IMG/VR virus record: IMGVR_UViG_3300033153_001710
Coordinates: 1 to 37,378 of that record
Strand: one strand, 5' to 3'
Origin: a virus
Length of the DNA stretch: 37,378 nucleotides
Part shown: positions 1 to 8,263 of the stretch, in pieces
Layout: each line of letters begins with the position of its first letter
Numbering within the stretch: position 1 is the stretch's first letter
Program-made: the position numbers and the translations under genes
The notes under the pieces: model-generated
Databases searched by the model: none
The model's input: the letters and a program-made list of their open reading frames with translations, nothing else
Told to the model about the DNA's origin: nothing

Positions 1-1721
1 TAATCTAAAGTCATATCCGCGCCGAACTTATAACCATTACCCTCAAGTCGGTAAGCGGTCCCTAGTCCATCTGCGGTGTCTGTAGGGGTAGGTAAATCAG
101 CAACTTCATTGATTATTTTTATGTTTTTTACTGTATTTTTTAATAGTATCTTCCACCCATAAGTCGTGTCGTATTGAAGTATCACGTTTTCATTTAAGAC
201 CAAAGACAAATCGCTTGCCACACCATTTATGTTGTTACCATTACGCGCAATCGTGCAGGCATACGTTGCATCGATACAGGAGATATTAAATATCTGTCCT
301 TGACCTGGGCTTGCTGGCAATGTGGCCTCAACCGTGTTACTTGTAGCGTCAAGCATAATAGTATAATCTGAAATAAGAACAGTATAATCGGCTGTCTTAG
401 TTGACATGCTTTTCTGTACCCCACCGGTGAATCTATGGGTTAGATCAGTACCACTATATTGATAAGCCGTACCAGTTGGGCTGTTCACTATAAAAAATAA
501 ATCACTAACATTGTCCGGGTTGTATATGAAATGCCCTGAACTATTAACGGTAACTATATCTTCAGCTATGCCATAATGATATAAATTTAATGCTTCACCA
601 GTGGTGGTGTAATATAAACCGTATTTATTCACGCCCTGATCTGACCAAGCAAATTCTGAATATATGTCACCCGCCCATGAGGGTAAATCTAAGGTTAGAG
701 CTCCATCACCAGAACCAGTGATAACCGAGTTTTCCGCAGTAGTGTTTATTCTAAATCTTTCATTTCCAGCCGATTCAAACATCCAGTCTGCGCCATCGTA
801 ATAGAATCTAGCGTCTTTTGTTGCACCTAGCCAATAGCTTACGTTGTCTCTGTCCTGTCCGAGAATCACATCGTCAACCTGGGACACAACAAATTCTCTT
901 GTGCCGACCACAACATTTTTGCCTAGACCAACACAGTTGTTAGAATTGGAAGCCGCAACGTCCCCTTGCGCCCCAATAAGAACAAGATCATCCCCAGTTG
1001 TTAACGTACCTCCTACCTGATGTCCCATAACTATAACTTGGGCTGAACCTGTAGCGTTGATACATGTCCTGTACCCCATCATCAAAGCACCTATGCCGTT
1101 ATTTTTTATCCCGGTACTTGACCCTACATAAACACTCCTTCTTGAACTCCCACTACCTCCAGCGCTGGGCCCGATGAATACAGACTCTTTCTCGATCGTC
1201 TTTGCTCCCGCGCCAGGCCCTACAGCTACGTTACTAGACGCGGTGGTGACTTTCGAAAGGGCATCCCTACCCGCAGCAAAGTTACTGTTACCTGTAGTCA
1301 AGGCAGCTAAGGCTCCCGCGCCAAGACCCATGTTTGTGTCTGCCGCAGCCTCGGCAAGTGGGGCTACGTCTATACCCATAAAAAAGTTATCTGTACCGCC
1401 CCTAAAAGAAAGAAACGTGCTACCGTTAATCGACAACGTATCTTCTTCATCAAGAATGGTCATCTGAAAAGCTGTAACCTTACCCGTGAGCGTGGATATA
1501 TCATCCCCTGCGGTCTTTGGACTTATAGTTGTTCCTACCCTGTCCCAATAAAACGGAGCAATAGTGCCCGCACCAATTTCTTGCAACGCGCCCTCAACGT
1601 CTGTACTGGTGTAATAAGTACCAGCATCATCTATGCGTATTTTATTAGCCTTCGGTTTAGCCGCAAAAGCTGAAAAAGATACAGATAAGATTAATAAAAA
1701 TATTGTAAGTTTTTTTATCAT
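1..1721 (-). CDS. Exported tail-fibre-like protein, cut at left edge
   Basis: About 573 residues are visible; the C-terminus lies beyond the left edge. Residues 1-21 are a textbook Sec signal peptide (Lys-Lys n-region, hydrophobic core, AFA cleavage site). Residues about 125-275 carry Gly/Ala-rich short repeats of the kind found in trimeric adhesin heads and phage fibres (for example SNVAVGPGAG). A later module (starting near YTVLISDYTIMLDATS) is common in phage fibres and ends in a GW motif. I infer a trimeric beta-rich fibre. The ATG overlaps the stop of the preceding gene (ATGA), so the two are probably translationally coupled. A cytoplasmically assembled virion protein should not need a signal peptide, which is the odd point here. 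It could instead be a secreted adhesin-like protein. Confidence 0.75.
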   Translation of the reverse strand, partial: MIKKLTIFLLILSVSFSAFAAKPKANKIRIDDAGTYYTSTDVEGALQEIGAGTIAPFYWDRVGTTISPKTAGDDISTLTGKVTAFQMTILDEEDTLSINGSTFLSFRGGTDNFFMGIDVAPLAEAAADTNMGLGAGALAALTTGNSNFAAGRDALSKVTTASSNVAVGPGAGAKTIEKESVFIGPSAGGSGSSRRSVYVGSSTGIKNNGIGALMMGYRTCINATGSAQVIVMGHQVGGTLTTGDDLVLIGAQGDVAASNSNNCVGLGKNVVVGTREFVVSQVDDVILGQDRDNVSYWLGATKDARFYYDGADWMFESAGNERFRINTTAENSVITGSGDGALTLDLPSWAGDIYSEFAWSDQGVNKYGLYYTTTGEALNLYHYGIAEDIVTVNSSGHFIYNPDNVSDLFFIVNSPTGTAYQYSGTDLTHRFTGGVQKSMSTKTADYTVLISDYTIMLDATSNTVEATLPASPGQGQIFNISCIDATYACTIARNGNNINGVASDLSLVLNENVILQYDTTYGWKILLKNTVKNIKIINEVADLPTPTDTADGLGTAYRLEGNGYKFGADMTLD

Positions 1722-2266
1722 TGTTTTATATAGTTTACTACCAAGGCTTCATCAGCAGCCGGAGCCACTACCATAGTGAAAGTTGTTGGCGTTGTTTCCG
1801 CGTAATCTGTTGTTTGTATTTGCTTTAGTCCGTCAAGAAACGGCTGTAGCGTCCCGGCCACATAAGAATTAACCACCGTGAATACCGTTTGTGCGCCATC
1901 TGTTGCCGGGGTCGGGACTTCATTAAGAATAGTATAATTCGCCACAATACTGGAAGAATTACCTAGCAGCGTCCAATCAGTACCGTTCCACATGATCTGG
2001 TCGTTTGCAACAAAAACTTGACCAGTATTGGTTTTAGTCGGATCATTATCTGTTACATTAACCGTGACAACATACATCCATCCTGATTGTACGGCCGTGG
2101 ACGTTGGAAAGTCACTTGCTGCGGCTATTGTTCCTTTGTACTGCAAAGTAGATTCGAACTGAAGAGGTGTTCCGGTAGGCCATTTCATTACCCTTTCAAT
2201 TGAAGCCGAAGCAGTGCAACTTATGCACAACAACAATAAACATGTGATTAGTTTTTTTATTCTCAT
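1718..2266 (-). CDS. Exported fibre-associated protein, unknown function
   Basis: 182 residues. The N-terminus is a Sec signal peptide with an ASA cleavage site near residue 22. There is a Cys in the h-region (CISC), but not in a convincing lipobox position. The mature part is beta-rich and contains a tail-fibre-style segment (VNVTDNDPTKTNTGQVFVAND, followed by IMWNGTDW) resembling modules that cap phage fibres. The start overlaps the previous stop (TAATG) and the stop overlaps the next start (ATGA), so it sits in a tightly coupled cassette. The family is not recognised. Confidence 0.65.
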   Translation of the reverse strand: MRIKKLITCLLLLCISCTASASIERVMKWPTGTPLQFESTLQYKGTIAAASDFPTSTAVQSGWMYVVTVNVTDNDPTKTNTGQVFVANDQIMWNGTDWTLLGNSSSIVANYTILNEVPTPATDGAQTVFTVVNSYVAGTLQPFLDGLKQIQTTDYAETTPTTFTMVVAPAADEALVVNYIKQ

Positions 2267-2529
2267 TAGAATAAACCCAAGTTATAGATATAGTCGTAAG
2301 AATGTGTTGCTCTAACAGCCCAAGCAACTTCGTAAGACACCTCTACTCCGTCACCTTCATAATACCGAGTAGTCTGAAAATCAACCTCTCGGACTATCAT
2401 AAACGCTCCGCTCGCATGTACCCATCCGTAATATCTCGGACTAGTGGCATCGTCAATATCGTGTATCAAAAACGATATTTCGCCCTGATCGCGGAACCGA
2501 CTACTTATAGATTTTTGCGTTAAATCCAT
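2266..2529 (-). CDS. Small hypothetical protein in fibre cassette
   Basis: 87 residues, no signal peptide or membrane segment. The composition is rich in aromatic and acidic residues with a likely beta fold (FMIVREVDF, VEVSYEVAWAV). The SD AGGAAAA overlaps the end of the upstream coiled-coil gene, and the stop TAA overlaps the next ATG. Its position among fibre genes suggests a minor structural or fibre-assembly role, which is inference only. No family recognised. Confidence 0.6.
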   Translation of the reverse strand: MDLTQKSISSRFRDQGEISFLIHDIDDATSPRYYGWVHASGAFMIVREVDFQTTRYYEGDGVEVSYEVAWAVRATHSYDYIYNLGLF

Positions 2530-2530
2530 A

Positions 2531-2977
2531 TTATTTTCCTACAGATACTTTAAGATTCTTCTGAACGTCTTTTAACACCTGTTCTTTGTAAGTGGCTTTA
2601 TCTTTTTCAAGTTTAGCTTCTCGTTTCTCCAAATCTTTTTCCCTGGAATCAACTATAGCGGTAGCGTCTGAAAGTGAGACTCTTTCTTTCTGCATCTCAT
2701 TGTCCTGTTCTTTTTTCTTCTTCTCCAAAGCTTCTTCTGCCTGTCTAACTTCTGATTTTAAGGCAAGCGCTTCTTCTTTGAGTGCTATCAAAGATGTTAT
2801 CGGCTTGATTTCCTTTTCGCGTGCCTTCATCTGTTTTTTCTGTTCCTTACATTCAAGAACATCTGCATCGGCTTTTACGCCCTTATCCTTTGCGACTTCA
2901 AGCTCGGACACCAACTGTTCCCTCGTTTTTTCCGCTTCTGCAATTACTTCGTTTAGCTTTTTTAGTAACTCTTTCAT
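2531..2977 (-). CDS. Long coiled-coil protein
   Basis: 148 residues, almost entirely Glu/Lys/Ala/Leu-rich heptad sequence, so a long alpha-helical coiled coil is expected. There is no membrane segment or signal peptide. It has a good SD (AAAGGAGAAATT). It lies directly downstream of a small membrane protein. Candidates are a fibre chaperone, a tail-associated rod or a scaffold-like protein. An inner-membrane spanin is less likely because no N-terminal transmembrane helix is present. The function is unknown. Confidence 0.65.
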   Translation of the reverse strand: MKELLKKLNEVIAEAEKTREQLVSELEVAKDKGVKADADVLECKEQKKQMKAREKEIKPITSLIALKEEALALKSEVRQAEEALEKKKKEQDNEMQKERVSLSDATAIVDSREKDLEKREAKLEKDKATYKEQVLKDVQKNLKVSVGK

Positions 2978-2993
2978 AATTTCTCCTTTGTTA

Positions 2994-3320
2994 TTATTCT
3001 ATTCTATAACTTCCTTCCTCTGAAATACACACAACCACTCCACACTCAAACGTAACATCGACATAGTAGACAATAAAGAAATGTCCTATATCACCCTCAA
3101 CCCTAGTTATGATACGTTGTGTGCCGTTTGCGGCACACGTTCCATTTACCTCGACATCACCACCTTTTATAGATAGGTTGCCCACCTGCATAGCTTCGGT
3201 AGTGTCAACTACGAAAAAAATATGGAACACCATCATAAAAGATAAGATGAAAACAACAAACATAGTGATTGCCATCACAAAACTATACTTAATCAGTTTA
3301 AACAGATCATGTTTTTCCAC
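2994..3320 (-). CDS. Small membrane-anchored protein
   Basis: 108 residues starting with GTG, supported by the SD AAGGGAGGTAAGC. Residues about 10-38 form one hydrophobic helix (YSFVMAITMFVVFILSFMMV) preceded by Lys residues, so it is a signal anchor with the C-terminal part probably outside the cytoplasm. The outer part has four Cys (GTCAANGT, FECGVVVC), compatible with disulphides in a periplasm. It overlaps the preceding basic mini-gene by 14 bp. No family recognised. Confidence 0.6.
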   Translation of the reverse strand: MEKHDLFKLIKYSFVMAITMFVVFILSFMMVFHIFFVVDTTEAMQVGNLSIKGGDVEVNGTCAANGTQRIITRVEGDIGHFFIVYYVDVTFECGVVVCISEEGSYRIE

Positions 3321-3414
3321 GCTTACCTCCCTTTGCCTTTCTAGTGATTTTTATAGTCCTCTCTTTAAAGGTTTTAGACTTAACTTTTATCGATTTAAAT
3401 GTCTTTTTAGCCAT
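3307..3414 (-). CDS. Very small, highly basic protein (35 aa)
   Basis: An ORF with a good SD (AAGGAGTACAG) before its ATG, filling the gap between the exported protein at 3456-3779 and the membrane protein at 2994-3320. The product begins MAKKTFKSIKVKSK and ends GGKRGKT; roughly half of its residues are Lys or Arg and there are no Cys. A nucleic-acid-binding or virion-condensing role is possible but unproven. Spacing, SD and frame all fit a real gene. It could also be a chance ORF. Confidence 0.5.
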   Translation of the reverse strand: MAKKTFKSIKVKSKTFKERTIKITRKAKGGKRGKT

Positions 3415-3455
3415 CTGTACTCCTTAATCATGTAAATAGTTTATTGTAAATTTTT

Positions 3456-3779
3456 TCATATTTGAGCCTCAATGCTACGTTTAACAGATTTTAGTTTCTT
3501 CCTCAACCTTTTAAGCACATGTTTGTCTGATGGGTCTTTAAGCTTTTCTCTCACTGTATACCCTTCAGTGTCTACAACTAACTCCACATTCTTATCGTCC
3601 TTATATCGCCGTTTAACGCGTTTTCTTGCATCGGCTATCTCTTTGGCTACAAGTTCGTCCGAAGGGTTGTCGTACAGCACTAGGACGAGTTCTGTAGCGG
3701 TGTCCTGTATCTGGTCAGCCTGTGCAACGCCACTTATCGCAAAACCTATCAATATAAGCAAAATTAATACTTTTTTCAT
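3456..3779 (-). CDS. Small exported helical protein
   Basis: 107 residues. Residues 1-21 form a clear Sec signal peptide ending AQA before DQIQD. The mature part is charged and helical, with a strongly basic C-terminus (KRLRKKLKSVKRS). The family is not recognised. It lies between the LamG fibre gene and the basic mini-gene. With the neighbouring signal-peptide genes it forms an exported cluster. A periplasmic helper of the fibres or an antimicrobial-like peptide are guesses. Confidence 0.6.
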   Translation of the reverse strand: MKKVLILLILIGFAISGVAQADQIQDTATELVLVLYDNPSDELVAKEIADARKRVKRRYKDDKNVELVVDTEGYTVREKLKDPSDKHVLKRLRKKLKSVKRSIEAQI

Positions 3780-3788
3780 AATCCCCCT

Positions 3789-5921
3789 TTAAGAAATATT
3801 ATCCTGTTCGTTAAGTCTCCATGCACCTTTCATAAATTCTTTCCATTCATCATTTGCGGATAGTTCTGCGCTATCGATAGGAAGCCCAGAAGCCATATTG
3901 CCTTGAAAGAATTCGTCTATTGCTGCTGTTCCTGTTTCTGCACCTACAAAAACATCTGTGGCTAAATCCTCCATAGCAACGTAGGCTCCATCGTTAGTCG
4001 CTGTACTCGCTACTGCCAAACCGTCCACATAGATAACACAATTAGCACCATCAAGAGCAGTTGCCCCGCCGGAACCATCGTAGGTTATAGACCAGTGATG
4101 TACTCCAACGGCTAAAGCGGCATCTGTAACCCTATATGTTACTACGTTGGCGGATTCATCATATAGAGATATTTGTAATTTTTCGTCACTTGTGAGTTCG
4201 ATTTTCCATTCTCTAAGTTCTGCCGCGTTAGTTTCATCCCATTTCGAAATAACAACTTGCGAAACCGCTGTTGCTACCACTTCAAACCATCCAGACCATG
4301 TTACCGCCTCGCCTGAACTATCATCAAACGAAAGGTTAGCCGCATCTGCTATGCTTAAATAATCGTCTGTAGCGTCAAAATCAAGTGCGTTTACCATGCC
4401 TTTGTTTATCTTGTCGCCACTCGCCCAACTTCCACTTGCCTCGTAAGTAGCATCGTTATTCGTACCTGACAGGTCGTATTCAGTCGTTCCGCTTCCTGGT
4501 GTACCGTAGAAAGCTAAGAGTAAGCGTGGGTCTGTCATGTCTCCGAATATGTCGGATGCTAGATTGCCTGATCTTTGGTCGTTCCATGTTGCTCCATAAA
4601 CTTCTTCGGTTACGGCATCTACTACAAAAGCTTTCGCGCTAATTGTGCTATAAAAAGACAAATCCAAATCTTTCTGCGCGGCATTTAATATAATATCGCC
4701 TTGACCGACATTAGAGCCGTCGTATCCATCAAGCGTTATTACTTCTGACAAAGAATCGTCCACTCGTATTTTTAAACGAATAGAACTTGCTTCGTCTCCG
4801 GCTGTAGTATCTTCTTCAACAAAAGCTATTTCCGAGTATTGTAATTGGGAATGACCCGAATCAAGTCCAAATTGTCTAAACTTTCCGATTGTTGTGTTGT
4901 CACCTACGCCTCCCGTGTCAACCTTATCAAAATCAAAATTAACTCCATCACCGTCTGTATTTGTATTTTGAAGCGTCAAGGATGGTCTTTGGTTTAATCC
5001 ACTAGAAACCACCATAGTGTCAGCCCCGGCATCTATAACAAAAAATCCTGGCGTATTTGCGGTCTCCCAACGATGGTTTACATCTGCACCAGCTTCATTA
5101 TAAACTCTCTCTGTGATGCCTGTATAGTCGTCCGATATAGCACTTCCCGAGAAGGTTTGAGAAAGTATGTCGCCGTTTTCTGTTACTGTATAGGTATTGT
5201 CTACGGCGTTAGCAAGAAGTACACCATTTTCGAGCGCCAAACTCGTACTTGTTGCCGCTCCGAGTACAGGTGTTACAAATGTAGGGCTAGTCGCAAACAC
5301 CAACGAACCTGTTCCCGTTTCATCGGTAACAGCGGCTATCAAGTTCGCACTCGATGGTGTAGCTAGCCATGTAGCTATATTAACGGCCAGTCCTGCAACA
5401 CCTGTACTAATTGGTAAACCGGTGCAACTTGTAAGCGTTCCCGCGGAGGGTGTGCCTATGTTGGGTGTGGTAAATGCTGGGTTTGTCGAATACACCACAA
5501 CCCCTGTTCCTGTCTCGTCAGAAATAACCCCCGCCAATTCTGCGGAACTTGTTGAGGCGAATACAGATAGCTTGTCGTTTACCGTAGGAACATTAACCCC
5601 ACCCTCTGTAAGTGTTGCGCCTTCGATTGTGCCTGAAGAAGTCACATTTACTGCGGTAAGCGTATCTGTAGCCTTATCGTATTCAAAGCCAGCTTCAGCA
5701 CCTATCACACTCCCGCCGTCATTAAACTGCACTTCCTTGTCTGACCCCGCCGCCGGAACTGTTGACCCCGCCGCAAATACTACCGTAAGGGCCGAGTTGA
5801 TAGAATCGTACACGCTATTAAGTATCTTTTGTACTGATAGCAACGCCGCATCTGCCGTCTGAAACCCTGCAAATACCATTGCCACCAACAAAAGCCCTAC
5901 GATAAATTTCTTTTTCATCAT
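3789..5921 (-). CDS. Exported LamG-domain tail-fibre/adhesin protein
   Basis: 710 residues. A Sec signal peptide (MKKKFIVGL... cleaved after ADA) is followed by a conserved N-terminal motif ALLSVQKILNSVYDS. Two copies of a roughly 38-residue phage-fibre repeat occur at residues 121-158 and 186-223 (core DETGTG...TNPAFTTP and DETGTG...TSPTFVTP). Residues about 465-690 resemble a LamG/concanavalin-A-like lectin domain (LLLAFYG, VNALDFDATDDYLSI, HHWSITYDGSG, VIYVDGL). This suggests a carbohydrate-binding appendage. Two ATGs stand in tandem; the second fits the SD GGAGGA better. The signal peptide on a fibre-like protein is the notable oddity. Confidence 0.75.
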   Translation of the reverse strand: MMKKKFIVGLLLVAMVFAGFQTADAALLSVQKILNSVYDSINSALTVVFAAGSTVPAAGSDKEVQFNDGGSVIGAEAGFEYDKATDTLTAVNVTSSGTIEGATLTEGGVNVPTVNDKLSVFASTSSAELAGVISDETGTGVVVYSTNPAFTTPNIGTPSAGTLTSCTGLPISTGVAGLAVNIATWLATPSSANLIAAVTDETGTGSLVFATSPTFVTPVLGAATSTSLALENGVLLANAVDNTYTVTENGDILSQTFSGSAISDDYTGITERVYNEAGADVNHRWETANTPGFFVIDAGADTMVVSSGLNQRPSLTLQNTNTDGDGVNFDFDKVDTGGVGDNTTIGKFRQFGLDSGHSQLQYSEIAFVEEDTTAGDEASSIRLKIRVDDSLSEVITLDGYDGSNVGQGDIILNAAQKDLDLSFYSTISAKAFVVDAVTEEVYGATWNDQRSGNLASDIFGDMTDPRLLLAFYGTPGSGTTEYDLSGTNNDATYEASGSWASGDKINKGMVNALDFDATDDYLSIADAANLSFDDSSGEAVTWSGWFEVVATAVSQVVISKWDETNAAELREWKIELTSDEKLQISLYDESANVVTYRVTDAALAVGVHHWSITYDGSGGATALDGANCVIYVDGLAVASTATNDGAYVAMEDLATDVFVGAETGTAAIDEFFQGNMASGLPIDSAELSANDEWKEFMKGAWRLNEQDNIS

Positions 5922-5926
5922 TCCTC

Positions 5927-6073
5927 CTATGCCGTGATTATTTTCAATGCAGTATTGCCCGCATCGTACGCATTATTAAATATTACCTGTTCGCTCAAAA
6001 GTGCCGCATGCGCTATCTTTGCGATAAACCCAAGCACAAACGCTACTATTAAAAATACAATAAGTTTTTTCAT
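5927..6073 (-). CDS. 48-aa exported peptide, N-terminal mini-paralogue of the LamG fibre
   Basis: A small ORF with SD AGGAGGACAAT, 5 bp upstream of the 710-residue fibre gene. The product has a signal peptide (MKKLIVFLIVAFVLGF... AHA) followed by ALLSEQVIFNNAYDAGNTA. This aligns with the fibre's ALLSVQKILNSVYDSINSA just after its own signal peptide: A-L-L-S-x-Q-x-I-x-N-x-x-Y-D-x-x-N-x-A. It therefore looks like a truncated duplication of the fibre N-terminus, or a partner using the same docking motif. The shared motif argues that it is real. Confidence 0.65.
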   Translation of the reverse strand: MKKLIVFLIVAFVLGFIAKIAHAALLSEQVIFNNAYDAGNTALKIITA

Positions 6074-6082
6074 ATTGTCCTC

Positions 6083-6730
6083 CTATGCTGTTTTAGCTGT
6101 ACCGTAAACGTCAACAGTGCAGGTACATGCAACACCTGCCGCAGTAGTTACGTCTATTACGAATATTTCGGCTGCGTTATATTCCACGACTACAGGTGGA
6201 AACGGCGTTAATTTGAGAACCCTTACCCTGACTGTTCCCGAAGCCAGATTAATAGCGCCACCCGTATTATTGGCAAGCACACAAGTTACCACGTTAGATG
6301 TCGTTACCTGTGCATCAAGAATCAAATCAGTTACATCATTACTGAACGAGGCTATAGCAAAATCGCCCATTTCTGCGCCCGTCAAGGCAACATCCTTGGC
6401 TTCTTCATCGCCATCGGGAATGGCTGCTGGATCCCATGTGTCAGAACCATACAAATCTCCATCTTTCGGATAAAGTATCATCGCCTTGCCTGCGGCTGTT
6501 AGGTTCTCTCCTACGTCTTGTGTGTTAAGAAAATCAGTCTTCGCACCCGATTGCCCTAACGTAAGCTGGCAAAGAGCCGCATCCGCCGATAAATCCCTGA
6601 TAACTACATGTGTAACTATCGCTTTTTCCAGTGCCGGAATAGTATAAAGATTCGTACTCGCCACTGCATTAAGGTCAACACTTTCCACTCTCGCTAGTCT
6701 TGCTATTGCTGTCTTTTTTAAATCTGCCAT
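6083..6730 (-). CDS. Putative minor structural protein
   Basis: 215 residues, beta-rich, no signal peptide. The N-terminal part (LYTIPALEKAIVTHVVIRD) is of a type I associate with phage structural proteins next to fibres, where small jelly-roll-like domains bind the tail or fibre. It has its own SD (AGGAAGAA) and sits between the gp17-like fibre and the exported mini-paralogue. The family assignment is uncertain; a virion-surface or fibre-tip protein is inferred from position. Confidence 0.55.
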   Translation of the reverse strand: MADLKKTAIARLARVESVDLNAVASTNLYTIPALEKAIVTHVVIRDLSADAALCQLTLGQSGAKTDFLNTQDVGENLTAAGKAMILYPKDGDLYGSDTWDPAAIPDGDEEAKDVALTGAEMGDFAIASFSNDVTDLILDAQVTTSNVVTCVLANNTGGAINLASGTVRVRVLKLTPFPPVVVEYNAAEIFVIDVTTAAGVACTCTVDVYGTAKTA

Positions 6731-6739
6731 TTCTTCCTC

Positions 6740-8248
6740 CTATTGGTTATAAACAACTTCATTTTCATAAGAAACTATGTCATTTTCGTAAAAAACTATG
6801 TCTGTCGTACTTGCTATCACTTCTACTCCCGCTTGATTTATTACTATTCCTGTTGTCGAACTTAGAGCCGCCAAGACTGGCTTGGCGAAAGACCCCACAG
6901 TTGTTGGTTTTGTTGCCGTAATATCACCGGCGGTTGCGGTATCTAAATAGTAAAGACTTCCAGCCACCAATGAAGATAATCCATCAATAACTCCGCCCAT
7001 AACAATGTCGATAAACGTATAATAGCTTACCGCGTTTACTGTTTCTACTATTCCTATAAAACTTTTCGAGTTAGCTTCTGAATCTGCTTGGGCTTTTTCG
7101 AAAGCCGCAGAACTACTTACCTTCACCGCGTCACCTACAACGAAAGATCCACTATACAGTTTAATGGTTAAATCTTCGTCAAACCTAGTGCCTACCTGAT
7201 TGATCCATTCTTCGTCAGGCATAGAATCTACAGGTGAATGACTTAATCTTGGATTGTTAGTTGTAACTACCTCTTGTATTTTAAACCAATATTTTGTGGC
7301 TTTCTCTAAGAAAATGGTTTGTCCAAAATCTAGCGCATGCCAAGCGGCTGTATTCGGAAGCGACACATCTGCCGTAGAGGAACCGTCTGCTCTTGTTCCA
7401 GATGGAGCATCCGCATTGTCTGTTTCTATTGAGATTCGAACTGTTGATACACCATTCAAGGGTGCGGTTCTTTCAAGTTCAACCACAGAAACATACATGT
7501 CTCTTAGGGGTGTAAATGATTGGTACTGTGCATTGTTTCCTAGACTGTATACTCCCCCTCCAACGGTTTGCGTAAGGCTCATTGTTTGTATAACATTTTT
7601 ATTCACTATATCTTGATTATAATCAACCCACGATCCCGCCGTAAAACAAATATAAAGTATCTCTGTGTCTGTGGCAACGTGTATATCTCCCACAGCGGGA
7701 CTTGCGCTTTTACTTGCATCAGTTCCGCGCGTAATCTCCCCTGGGTAATCTCCTGTAGCTGTTATCGCTGTTACAAAATCGTATGCCGATCCATCCCAAT
7801 AAGGATATCCCGCGTCAGTTCCAGGCGCAACCATTTCCCTTGAAACGCTATCGCTTGTTCCTACAGGATATCTCAAACATCTAGCGGCAAGCTCCGCAAC
7901 GTCTTGAACCAAAGCCGTGACTTTATCAAAACTGTTTTCGACTACCTTTGCCGGAAACCCAGAACTCGTTTTATAGACTACTTCCTGTGTTTCTGAAATA
8001 TCCCTAGCTATAATAACATTATATCCAGTAGACGGTGCGTCCGTGAACTCTATAGATCCACCGTTCGCATCCCACCCAGAAACTACGTTGAAGTCAGAAC
8101 CTAGGACTTGCGCTGTCTGTACAAGCGTAGTGGCATTTTCAAGATAAACCCTAATATTCGCTTCGGCTAATATAGCCCAACCAAACGAAAAGGTTGGTGT
8201 TGTTCCATTGCCTGCATATTTCTCTGGTACATAGTTGTCTGATAACAT
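6740..8248 (-). CDS. Tail fibre / tailspike with T7 gp17-like N-terminus
   Basis: 502 residues. Residues 1-120 match the virion-binding N-terminal domain of podovirus fibres: an early YxGNGTTPTFSF segment, then IEFTDAPSTGYNVIIARD, ISETQ and a helix ending AELAARCLRYP. The rest is beta-rich and lacks an enzymatic motif that I can see. It carries no signal peptide, unlike the other fibre-like genes, so it is the best candidate for the true adaptor fibre on the virion. Its place directly after the gp16-like gene equals gp17 in T7. Confidence 0.75.
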   Translation of the reverse strand: MLSDNYVPEKYAGNGTTPTFSFGWAILAEANIRVYLENATTLVQTAQVLGSDFNVVSGWDANGGSIEFTDAPSTGYNVIIARDISETQEVVYKTSSGFPAKVVENSFDKVTALVQDVAELAARCLRYPVGTSDSVSREMVAPGTDAGYPYWDGSAYDFVTAITATGDYPGEITRGTDASKSASPAVGDIHVATDTEILYICFTAGSWVDYNQDIVNKNVIQTMSLTQTVGGGVYSLGNNAQYQSFTPLRDMYVSVVELERTAPLNGVSTVRISIETDNADAPSGTRADGSSTADVSLPNTAAWHALDFGQTIFLEKATKYWFKIQEVVTTNNPRLSHSPVDSMPDEEWINQVGTRFDEDLTIKLYSGSFVVGDAVKVSSSAAFEKAQADSEANSKSFIGIVETVNAVSYYTFIDIVMGGVIDGLSSLVAGSLYYLDTATAGDITATKPTTVGSFAKPVLAALSSTTGIVINQAGVEVIASTTDIVFYENDIVSYENEVVYNQ

Positions 8249-8263
8249 AAATGTCTCCTTTTG

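Noticed and set aside
3422-3459. 11-codon ORF overlapping the stop of the exported gene at 3456 (ATGA)
   Set aside because: Too short to support as coding, and no conserved feature or SD of its own could be judged.
5197-5862. Long plus-strand ORF opposite the LamG fibre gene
   Set aside because: It mirrors the repeat-rich fibre codons, has no SD, and all supported genes are on the minus strand; its product looks like low-complexity shadow sequence.
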